DNA of 64,000 nt. Origin: Asticcacaulis currens (GTDB lineage: Bacteria; Pseudomonadota; Alphaproteobacteria; Caulobacterales; Caulobacteraceae). The notes below the pieces were generated by a model. That model saw only the letters and a list, made by a program, of their open reading frames with translations, searched no databases and had not been told where the DNA came from. Location: the NCBI RefSeq assembly GCF_028550395.1, contig NZ_JAQQKW010000003.1, forward strand, positions 1-64,000, in the 5' to 3' direction. This document shows, piece by piece, positions 26,620 through 33,753 of this stretch. Numbering within the stretch: position 1 is the first letter of the stretch; each line of letters starts with the position of its first letter. The translations under genes were made by a program, and so were the position numbers.

Positions 26620-27636
26620 ATGCACAGGGTCGAGGGCTTCTTCCAAAAGACAACACGCTGGTTCCGCCAACGGGAGGACCAGACGCTGTTTCGCTATGGC
26701 GTAGCTGTGGCCTTCTTTTCGGTGGCTCTGGGCCTGCGCTTTATAAGCGACCAGGCCCTGCCCCCCGGCTTTCCTTTCCTGACCTTTTTCCCGGCGGTCA
26801 TGCTGACCGCGTGGCTGGTCGGCCTGTGGCCCGGCATCCTGTGCGCGCTGCTGAGCACTCTGGCCGCCTGGTTCTTTTTTATTCCTCCGGCCTTCAGCTT
26901 CGATCTCAGCCCGCCGGTACTGGTCGCACTGGCCTTCTTTATCGTCGTCTCCGGCGTCGATATTGCCGTGATCCACGGAATGCGGCGGGCTCAGGACAGG
27001 CTATCGGACGAGCGCAACACCAATGCCGCCTTGCTGGTGCATCAGAAGACGCTCTATGCCGAACTTCAGCACCGCATTGCCAATAATCTGGCCTTCGTGG
27101 CTAGTATGCTGACCCTGCAATCCAAGAAACTGGAAGCCAACCGCGAAGCCACCGACGCCCTGATCGATGCCCGGCTGCGTCTGGAAACCCTGTCGCGGAT
27201 TCATCGCAAGCTGTATGATCCCGATAATGTCAATGTGCCGCTGCGCACCCTGCTGCGCGATATTGCCGAGGACGTGCTGCATACCCGCGACGGGCGCATC
27301 CGGCTGGAGGTCGAGGTCCCCGACATCACCCTGCCCGCCGAACAGGTGATGACCCTGTCGCTGTTTGTGGTGGAGGTGCTGACCAATTCGCTGAAACATG
27401 CCTTCAGCGGCGGTCACGGTGCGGTAACCATCCGGCTTGATGACACGAAACCCGACGTCTTTGTGTTGTCGATCCGCGATGACGGTCCGGGCCTGCCCAG
27501 CGGTTTCGACCTGTCGGCCTCCAAAAGTTTAGGAATGCGGATATTGCACAGCTTTGCCCGGACGCTGAAAGGCGATGTTGCCTTTACCAGCGACCGCGGC
27601 CTGAAGACCTGCCTGACCTTCGCCCGCGTGGCCTGA
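26620..27636 (+). CDS. Membrane histidine kinase (DUF4118-HisKA_2)
   Basis: A 338-residue sensor kinase. Residues about 25-120 are a DUF4118 four-helix membrane domain like that of KdpD (FRYGVAVAFFSVALGLRF, FPFLTFFPAVMLTAWLVGLW, PGILCALLSTLAAWFFFIPP). His151 sits in ELQHRIANNLAFVASML, the H-box of the HisKA_2/HWE-type family, and the ATPase domain follows (VVEVLTNSLKHAF, IRDDGPGLP, SKSLGMRIL). In alphaproteobacteria such kinases often feed the PhyR/EcfG general stress pathway; whether this one does is inference. No response regulator adjoins it. An intrinsic terminator lies 6 bases after the stop. Confidence 0.92.
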   Translation: MHRVEGFFQKTTRWFRQREDQTLFRYGVAVAFFSVALGLRFISDQALPPGFPFLTFFPAVMLTAWLVGLWPGILCALLSTLAAWFFFIPPAFSFDLSPPVLVALAFFIVVSGVDIAVIHGMRRAQDRLSDERNTNAALLVHQKTLYAELQHRIANNLAFVASMLTLQSKKLEANREATDALIDARLRLETLSRIHRKLYDPDNVNVPLRTLLRDIAEDVLHTRDGRIRLEVEVPDITLPAEQVMTLSLFVVEVLTNSLKHAFSGGHGAVTIRLDDTKPDVFVLSIRDDGPGLPSGFDLSASKSLGMRILHSFARTLKGDVAFTSDRGLKTCLTFARVA

Positions 27637-27642
27637 AAAAAA

Positions 27643-27670
27643 CCCTCCGAAGTCGCTTCGGAGGGCTTTT
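27643..27670 (+). terminator. Rho-independent terminator of the DUF4118 kinase
   Basis: CCCTCCGAAG-TCG-CTTCGGAGGG, a perfect 10-pair stem, followed by CTTTT. Confidence 0.93.
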
Positions 27671-27774
27671 CAACTAAAGCAGCGGAATGATTTATACAAT
27701 CATTCCTCTCAAGCCGCCATTGAGACGGCGGCCAAGGTGGCGCAAGCCACCGCCCGGCGAGGGGCTAAACAAAA

Positions 27775-27804
27775 GCTAGATCATTATGATCATAATGATC
27801 TAGC
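27775..27804 (-). terminator. 30-base perfect palindrome at the csbD stop
   Basis: GCTAGATCATTATGA is followed at once by its exact complement TCATAATGATCTAGC, with no spacer. On the minus strand it is followed by TTTTGTTT, so it should act as the csbD terminator. The csbD stop codon (complement of 27800-27802) lies inside it. The upstream stretch 27710-27760 has two more short hairpins, GCCGCC/GGCGGC and GGTGGCGCAAGCCACC. Confidence 0.75.
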
Positions 27805-28030
27805 GACGCTCGGGGATGACCGAGTCCACCGTGTCGTCTTCGTCGTTCCAGCGGCGGATCTGAAGCTCCGCCTCGTCCTGAGCGACGCCATAGCGTTCCT
27901 GAATTTTACCGGCCAGAAGTTTGCGGTCGCCTTCGATCTGATCGAGATCGTCATTGGTCAGCTTGCCCCAGGCTTTCTGAACGTGACCCTTGAGCTGCTC
28001 CCAGCTACCTTCGATACGATTGCGGTTCAT
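27800..28030 (-). CDS. CsbD-family stress protein
   Basis: A 76-residue hydrophilic protein of the CsbD family: MNRNRIEGSWEQLKGHVQ, then KAWGKLTNDDLDQIEGDRKL and LAGKIQERYGVAQDEAELQI. CsbD proteins are small, abundant and induced by general stress in many bacteria; no enzymatic role is known. AAAGGAG precedes the ATG with 7 bases of spacing. The last residues (DTVDSVIPERR) run into the palindrome that ends the message. Single gene, convergent with the histidine kinase. Confidence 0.93.
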   Translation of the reverse strand: MNRNRIEGSWEQLKGHVQKAWGKLTNDDLDQIEGDRKLLAGKIQERYGVAQDEAELQIRRWNDEDDTVDSVIPERR

Positions 28031-28119
28031 GTCGTAACTCCTTTCGTTGAAGTCCGGAGTTTACGAAGGCGTATCTAAGGTTTCGCCGCGCCATGCCGCC
28101 CGGCTTATCAAAAGTCCGA

Positions 28120-28470
28120 CAGGACGCTAACCCATACCCCCGTTAAAGCGCCGCACCAGTTCCGCATCCAGCTTCGACACCGCGTATTTTTGCCCCCCCA
28201 CATTCCGTTTCCAAACCTCGTGGCTAATATGGCTTTCCCATGGCAACTGCACCAATAGCCTCCGGCGGACAGGGGCACAGCCCCTGTACCCGATTTAGGG
28301 AGCGCGAAACCTCTATCCTGCCTCCCCAGCTTGCTGGGGATCACGGATGATGGGTGATGTGCGCCGAAGGGCTTTGAACCACAGATTTCACAGGTGGCAC
28401 AGATTGGCACTGCGCGCCCCTGCGCGACGCAGACACGGATAATCTGTGAGATCTGTGGTTTCTAAAAAAT
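28120..28470. repeat. Gene-poor stretch with repeat-like hairpins and a possible gene remnant
   Basis: The 669-base gap 28031-28699 has no convincing gene. It holds CCCCAGCTTGCTGGGG (28324-28339, identical to part of copy D at 51.28 kb) and a larger imperfect hairpin, AACCACAGATTTCACAG (28377-28393) against CTGTGAGATCTGTGGTT (28444-28460). On the minus strand 28133-28260 reads LLVQLPWESHISHEVWKRN, VGGQKYAVSKLDAELVRRF before a stop, which looks protein-like but has no start and may be the tail of a lost gene. From 28470 to 28690 I see nothing. Confidence 0.5.
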
Positions 28471-28699
28471 CTCGCGTAGCACTGCGCTGCATTTGATAGG
28501 TCAGGCGCGGACCTGCCACAGGCTCCCGTTCGTGATTTTTGTGTTTTTGGTGGCAAAAACCTCCCCCGCCTCACATCCGGGTCCGGGGTCAACTGACCCC
28601 GGAATCTTAGCCTTGCCTAAAATCAGTTCCGCCCGTCTTCCCTGCGCCGCAATTCCGGGATTAAACTCAGCGGCAATATGGCTTTGTTAAAGGTATCCC

Positions 28700-29203
28700 A
28701 TGCGCGCCCTGCTCGTCTCCGCTGCCCTGCTGCTGACCGCCGCTCCGGTATGGGCCGAAGAAGCCCAACCGGCCTGCCCGTCGGAGCCGGTACTGACCGG
28801 GCCTTTCACCCACTGGAGGCACGCCACCCCGGTCAGGGCCACGGCAGAGGCCAGCGATGCCCCGGTTTTGAGCGTAGGCAAGCCGGTCAAGGTAACCCTG
28901 CTTGAGGCGACCCGCGTCACCTACAAACGCGCCCGTGCCACGCCGCCGACCGGCCCGACTTTCAGCGGCACACTGAGCCTCAGCGTAACCGAGGCCGGCA
29001 CCTATGGCATTGCCGCCGGGGCTGGCCTGTGGATCGACGTGGTAAATGACGGCAAAGCGCTGAAATCGAGCAAGCACGGGCACGGACCGGATTGTTCCGG
29101 CATCCGTAAGATTGTCGATTTTGACCTTCAGCCGGGCACCTATGAGGTGCGGCTTATCGACAACAAGACGGCCGATGTGACCGTGATGGTACTGAAACGA
29201 TGA
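28700..29203 (+). CDS. Secreted protein of unknown function
   Basis: A 167-residue exported protein. A signal peptide of about 19 residues (MRALLVSAALLLTAAPVWA) precedes a compact beta-rich domain with the landmark SSKHGHGPDCSGIRKIVDF and the ending LQPGTYEVRLIDNKTADVTV. Two cysteines (Cys26 region and HGHGPDC) could pair. Similar small periplasmic proteins appear in sphingomonads and caulobacters, to my knowledge without a proven role. AAAGGTATCCC precedes ATG 28700. It stands alone between two repeat-rich gaps. Confidence 0.75.
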   Translation: MRALLVSAALLLTAAPVWAEEAQPACPSEPVLTGPFTHWRHATPVRATAEASDAPVLSVGKPVKVTLLEATRVTYKRARATPPTGPTFSGTLSLSVTEAGTYGIAAGAGLWIDVVNDGKALKSSKHGHGPDCSGIRKIVDFDLQPGTYEVRLIDNKTADVTVMVLKR

Positions 29204-29230
29204 CGACAGGCCGCTGAAGTTCAGAATTAC

Positions 29231-29357
29231 CGCCGGATAGACACGGATGACCGTCTTCGTCGGTCGCACAAATGAACTTGGCTTAGGCCCATGATTTTTT
29301 GAAGACCATTCGTGTCGCGGCCCGTTTTGCAGGCCGCATCCGTGTTTATCCGGGGTC
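29231..29357. repeat. ACACGGAT-type inverted repeat
   Basis: CCGGATAGACACGGATG (29231-29247) pairs with CATCCGTGTTTATCCGG (29338-29354) with one mismatch; an inner GGCCCGTTTTGCAGGCC forms a small hairpin. It follows the secreted-protein gene. The rest of the 345-base gap to 29548 shows only an A/T-richer promoter-like part near 29400-29480. Confidence 0.65.
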
Positions 29358-29548
29358 AAAATCTTGGCTTATCAACGTATTGACACGCTTGAAACCTGAA
29401 CTGACATAACAACGCCTTCCCTTGCGGTAAGGGAAAATACTTTCCGTTCACGTCAATTTTATGCTGGCGAAACGTATATTCCGGGATATGCTGAATCTTA
29501 AGGCGTCACCATAGACGTCATAAGGAACAGGGTATCCGGAGACGTTCC

Positions 29549-31360
29549 ATGAACCTGATCGACAGGGCCAGGCGCGAATTCATTTTTCTGAAGCGGCTGT
29601 TGCGGTTGCTGCAAAACATCCGTGAGGTGGACTCCAAGTCCCCTGTGCTGGTTTGCGACGATCTCGAAGCCTCGGTGGATCGCCACGCCGCGCGCATCGC
29701 CCTGATGTTCGAGGGCAAGACCCTCACGTATTCCGAAATGGACGTGATGGCCAACCGCGTGGCCAACTGGGGGTTATCGCGCGGTCTGAAGCCCGGCGAT
29801 ACGGTGGCCGTCTTCCTGCCCAACCGGATGGAATACATCCCCATCTGGTACGGGTTGAGCAAGATCGGCGTCATTGCCGCGCTGATCAATAATGCCCTGA
29901 CCGGACAAGGGCTGGCCCACTGCATCAATATCTCAACGGCCAGCCTGAGCATTGTCGATCCGGCCACCCTGCCCGCCTTCGCGGAGATTGAGGCCAGCCT
30001 GACCCGCCGTCAGGAGGTCTTTGTGCTCGATCTGGCGCAGAGCGACGAGACCGATTACCACCACTCCCTTACGCAGGCGCTGAAAGGCGTCAGCACGGTG
30101 CGTCCGGACCGCAAGATCCGGCAGGGCATGGTGGCCCACGACGCGGCACTGTACATCTATACCTCGGGCACGACCGGCCTGCCCAAGGCGGCCAAGATCA
30201 CCCATGCCCGCGCCCAGCTCTATATGAAGGCCTTCCGCGGCGTGTCGCATATGAGCGAGGAAGACCGCCTGTATAACGCCCTGCCGCTATACCATTCGAC
30301 CGGCGGCCTGTGCGGGGTGGGCGCGGCTCTGCTCAACGGCGGCTCGATGGTCATCAAGCGCAAATTTTCGGCCTCGGCCTTCTGGCCTGATGTGCGCAGC
30401 CTCAACTGCACCCACATCGTTTATATTGGGGAACTGTGCCGCTACCTCGTCAACGCGCCGGTGGCGGCCAATCCGGACGATGAGACCAAACACCGGCTGA
30501 AGGTCGCCTTCGGCAACGGCATGCGGCCGGAGGTGTGGACCGAGTTCAAGTCGCGCTTCAAGGTGCCGGTGATCATAGAGTTCTACGGTTCGACCGAAGG
30601 CAATGTGTCGCTGTTCAATTTTGACGGTCAGCCCGGCGCCATCGGCCGGGCGCCGGCCTACTTGCGCAACGCCTTCAATATCCGTCTGGTGCAGTTCGAT
30701 GTCGAAAGCGAAACGCCGGTGCGCGGGGCGAACGGTCTGTGCATCGAGTGCAAGCCCGGCGAGGTCGGCGAAGCCATCGGCGCCATCGGCACCGATGCCC
30801 GCCACTTCTACACCGGCTATGCCGACAAGGCGGCGTCGGAAAAAAAGGTCATGCGCGACGTTTTCAAAACGGGCGACGCCTGGTTCCGTTCCGGCGACCT
30901 GATGAAGATGGACAAGGACGGCTATATCTACTTCGTGGACCGCATCGGCGACACCTTCCGCTTCAAAGGCGAGAACGTCTCGACCTCAGAGGTCAGCGAA
31001 TGTTGCGCCCGGGCCGAAGGCGTCGATGAGGCCATCGTCTATGGCGTGCCCGTCCCGCACTATGACGGCAAGGCCGGAATGGTGTCGCTGATCACCGGCG
31101 AGGGCTTCTCGATCGAGGCCTTTGCGCAGCATGTGAACAGCCACCTGCCCGTCTATGCCCGGCCGCGCTTCGTGCGCCTGCTGCAAAATGCCGAAACCAC
31201 CGGCACCTTCAAATACAAGAAGATGGACCTTGTGGTTGCCGGCTTCGATCCGGGTAAGGTAAGCGACCCGCTTTATGTGATGAAGACCGACGACAGCGGC
31301 TATAAGCCGATGACGGCAGAGTGCCTGAACCTGATTAACAGCGGCCAGTACCGGATGTAG
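29549..31360 (+). CDS. FATP-type long-chain acyl-CoA synthetase
   Basis: A 603-residue AMP-forming enzyme of the fatty-acid transport protein/very-long-chain acyl-CoA synthetase branch. The ATP motif YIYTSGTTGLPKAAK is at about 201-215; EFYGSTEGNVSLFN, GYADKAASEKKV, FRSGDLMKMDKDGYIYFVDR and GDTFRFKGENVSTSEV are the remaining adenylation signatures. It should activate imported fatty (or other carboxylic) acids to their CoA thioesters for beta-oxidation, at the inner membrane; the N-terminal helix (EFIFLKRLLRLLQNI) is amphipathic rather than spanning. GGAGACG precedes ATG 29549. It is followed by the GH5 gene at 154 bases with no clear terminator. Confidence 0.93.
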   Translation: MNLIDRARREFIFLKRLLRLLQNIREVDSKSPVLVCDDLEASVDRHAARIALMFEGKTLTYSEMDVMANRVANWGLSRGLKPGDTVAVFLPNRMEYIPIWYGLSKIGVIAALINNALTGQGLAHCINISTASLSIVDPATLPAFAEIEASLTRRQEVFVLDLAQSDETDYHHSLTQALKGVSTVRPDRKIRQGMVAHDAALYIYTSGTTGLPKAAKITHARAQLYMKAFRGVSHMSEEDRLYNALPLYHSTGGLCGVGAALLNGGSMVIKRKFSASAFWPDVRSLNCTHIVYIGELCRYLVNAPVAANPDDETKHRLKVAFGNGMRPEVWTEFKSRFKVPVIIEFYGSTEGNVSLFNFDGQPGAIGRAPAYLRNAFNIRLVQFDVESETPVRGANGLCIECKPGEVGEAIGAIGTDARHFYTGYADKAASEKKVMRDVFKTGDAWFRSGDLMKMDKDGYIYFVDRIGDTFRFKGENVSTSEVSECCARAEGVDEAIVYGVPVPHYDGKAGMVSLITGEGFSIEAFAQHVNSHLPVYARPRFVRLLQNAETTGTFKYKKMDLVVAGFDPGKVSDPLYVMKTDDSGYKPMTAECLNLINSGQYRM

Positions 31361-31514
31361 ATGTCCGTGTGGCTGACCTTGATCTCCCGCCGGATCAAGT
31401 CTAGCCTCCCGGCAAACACAAGACCGGGGCCTGAGACGCGTCCCAAACGAGACCATGCGTGCGTATCGCAGCGCAGACCGCGTCGCAGGTATACCACAGG
31501 GACAGGGACTGGCT

Positions 31515-33206
31515 ATGAAGACGCTGATCTGGCTATGCGCGTGTCTGTGCGCGCTCGCCATGCCCGCACAGGCGGAAGGGTTCCTCAGGACCGAGGGTAC
31601 ACGCATCGTGGATGCGAAAGGCCAACCGGTAATTCTGCGCGGTATGGGGCTGGGCGGCTGGATGCTGCAAGAGGGCTATATGCTGGAATTGCCGCAGTTC
31701 GGCACCCAGAGCCGCATCCGGGCCGAAATAGAAGCGCTGATCGGGCCGGACAAGACGCAAGCCTTCTACACAGCCTGGCTCGATACTCACACCACCCGGG
31801 CCGATATCGACGCCATGAAGCGTTGGGGCTTCAACTCGGTTCGTTTGCCCATGCACTTCGCCCTGTTCACCCTTCCCGTGGACAAGGAGCCGGTGCCGGG
31901 TCAGGACACCTGGTTGGAGGACGGCTTTCGCCGCACGGACGCCCTGCTCGACTGGGCGAAGGCAAATGACCTCTATCTGATACTCGATCTGCACGCCGCG
32001 CCGGGCGGTCAGGGTAACGACATCAACATTTCCGACCGTGACCCGACCAAACCGTCACTGTGGCAGGACCCGGCGCATCAGGCCAAGATGGTCTCCCTTT
32101 GGCGGAAGCTGGCCGATCGTTATAAGGATGAGCCATATATTGCCGGATACGACATTCTGAATGAGCCCAACTGGGGCTTTGCAGACGCGTCGGACCGGAA
32201 TGGCTGTCAGGAAAAGGGCAACGCGCCTTTGCGTGAGCTGATGGTGCGCACGACAAAGGCCATCCGCGAGGTCGATCAGCGGCACATCATCATTATCGAA
32301 GGCAATTGCTGGGGCAACAATTATGCGGGCGTGCTCGATGGCGGCCTGTGGGATCCCAACATGGTGCTGAGCTTCCACAAATACTGGAACTTTACGACGC
32401 GCGATACCCTGACGACTATTCTGACCCTGCGCGACAGGTATCAAGTGCCCGTGTGGCTGGGAGAGTCCGGTGAAAACGCCAACACCTGGTTTTCCGAAAC
32501 CATCCGGCTGGTTGAAAGCGAAGGGATAGGCTGGGCGTGGTGGCCGCTGAAAAAGATCGGCTACAACAACCCCCTGCAAATCAAACCGAACGCCGGCTAT
32601 CTCAAGTTGCTCGACTACTGGGCGGGTAAGGGGTCAAAGCCTTCCGCCGCAGAGGCGGAGGCCGCGCTGATGCAACTGGCGACACAGGATGTGGCCTACG
32701 CCCATAACCTGCACCGTCCGGACGTTGTCGACGCCCTGTTCCGTGCCGCACATTCAGACGAAAGCGTGCCGTTCCGATCGCATTACCTGCTCGCAAAAGG
32801 CGGCAGCCTCCCCGCGGCAGATTTCGATATGGGCCGCAACGGCATCGCTTATTGGGACACCACCGCCGCCAACCTGTACGTCTCAACGGGTGGAAAAGGC
32901 GTAACTTGGAACCCGCTACAGGCCTATCGCAATGACGGCGTGCAACTGGGGCAGGACAAGACCGGGCTCTATGTCACGCAGATGGTCGCGGGCGAGTGGC
33001 TGAAATACAGCTTCGTGGCCCAGCAGAGCGGGCGTTATACCCTTAGCCTTGACGCCGAAGGCGGTGTCTTTGACTTTTCGGTCAATGGCGGCCCGGCGGT
33101 TAAGGCCCCGGCCACTGTGCCACTGAAGGCCGGGTCCAACAGCGTGGTGGTGCGCATCGTCAAACCTGGGTCTAGGCTGCGTCGTCTGGTGTTTACAAAA
33201 CGGTGA
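31515..33206 (+). CDS. Secreted GH5 glycoside hydrolase with C-terminal CBM-like domain
   Basis: A 563-residue exported enzyme. The signal peptide is at about 1-21 (ending AMPAQA). The GH5 barrel at about 25-380 holds the acid/base Glu217 (YDILNEPNWG) and the nucleophile Glu317 (VWLGESGEN), with GWMLQEGYMLELPQFG and FNSVRLPMHFALF before. From about 435 to the end comes a beta-sandwich like CBM6/CBM35 (IAYWDTTAANLYVSTGGKG, GEWLKYSFVAQQSGRYTLSL, KAGSNSVVVRIV). It should cut a beta-1,4-linked or related glucan outside the cytoplasm; the substrate (cellulose, xyloglucan or other) is open. The ATG at 31515 starts the signal peptide; an intrinsic terminator follows 50 bases after the stop. Confidence 0.93.
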   Translation: MKTLIWLCACLCALAMPAQAEGFLRTEGTRIVDAKGQPVILRGMGLGGWMLQEGYMLELPQFGTQSRIRAEIEALIGPDKTQAFYTAWLDTHTTRADIDAMKRWGFNSVRLPMHFALFTLPVDKEPVPGQDTWLEDGFRRTDALLDWAKANDLYLILDLHAAPGGQGNDINISDRDPTKPSLWQDPAHQAKMVSLWRKLADRYKDEPYIAGYDILNEPNWGFADASDRNGCQEKGNAPLRELMVRTTKAIREVDQRHIIIIEGNCWGNNYAGVLDGGLWDPNMVLSFHKYWNFTTRDTLTTILTLRDRYQVPVWLGESGENANTWFSETIRLVESEGIGWAWWPLKKIGYNNPLQIKPNAGYLKLLDYWAGKGSKPSAAEAEAALMQLATQDVAYAHNLHRPDVVDALFRAAHSDESVPFRSHYLLAKGGSLPAADFDMGRNGIAYWDTTAANLYVSTGGKGVTWNPLQAYRNDGVQLGQDKTGLYVTQMVAGEWLKYSFVAQQSGRYTLSLDAEGGVFDFSVNGGPAVKAPATVPLKAGSNSVVVRIVKPGSRLRRLVFTKR

Positions 33207-33256
33207 GGCTGATGCGGATGGTTGCCCCCCTAGGGCGTCGCCCCCACTTGCACGCA

Positions 33257-33298
33257 AAACCGCGCCGCTTCGCTTGAAGTGGCGCGGTTTATTTTTGT
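33257..33298. terminator. Bidirectional terminator between GH5 and DUF883
   Basis: AACCGCGCC and GGCGCGGTT pair around an inner TTC/GAA hairpin, followed by TATTTTTG on the plus strand and preceded by GCAAAA, so it can serve both convergent genes. Confidence 0.85.
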
Positions 33299-33310
33299 CT
33301 ATGGCGTGGT

Positions 33311-33595
33311 TCAGTCGCGGCGCGACAACAGAAGCCCGATGACCACACCGGCGGCGGCGGCAATGGCCACCGAGGTACCGGGATGACGGCGGATCTGACG
33401 CCGCACAACCTTGGTCTTGTCCTCCGCCTCATCACGCGCCTCTTCCAAAATAACCTGAAGGCGGTCGATGCTGCCATTGATCTTGTCGCGGGTGTCCTGT
33501 GACACCTTCAGCTTGTCTTCGAGATATTCCAGCGCGTCGGTGATCGAGCGCGTGGTCTTTTCGGCAAGGGCTTCTGCAGGGGCTTTGTCGGCCAT
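33311..33595 (-). CDS. DUF883 (ElaB/YqjD-type) membrane-anchored protein
   Basis: A 94-residue protein with a long charged helix (SITDALEYLEDKLKVSQDTR, DKINGSIDRLQVILEEARDE) followed by one C-terminal hydrophobic segment (TSVAIAAAAGVVIGLLLSRRD), the ElaB/YqjD layout. In E. coli such proteins anchor ribosomes to the membrane in stationary phase; here the role is assumed only by family. CAGGAGACC precedes ATG 33595. Single gene. Confidence 0.88.
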   Translation of the reverse strand: MADKAPAEALAEKTTRSITDALEYLEDKLKVSQDTRDKINGSIDRLQVILEEARDEAEDKTKVVRRQIRRHPGTSVAIAAAAGVVIGLLLSRRD

Positions 33596-33694
33596 GAGCG
33601 GTCTCCTGTGGCTGGACTATAGATATAGGCTTTCCGTCGAAATATTGCATCCCACAAGAGGGTGAAAATACGGCAACCAAGATCAGGCTTCGGC

Positions 33695-33727
33695 AAAAAA
33701 TAAGGCCCCGGTTTGCCCCGGGACCTT
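33695..33727 (-). terminator. Rho-independent terminator of the TonB receptor gene
   Basis: On the minus strand AAGGTCCCGGGGCAAACCGG, then GGCCTTATTTTTT, forms a stem with one bulge and a clear T-run, 27 bases past the stop codon. Confidence 0.85.
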
Positions 33728-33753
33728 AGTCTTTTCTGATCTGTAAATGGAGA

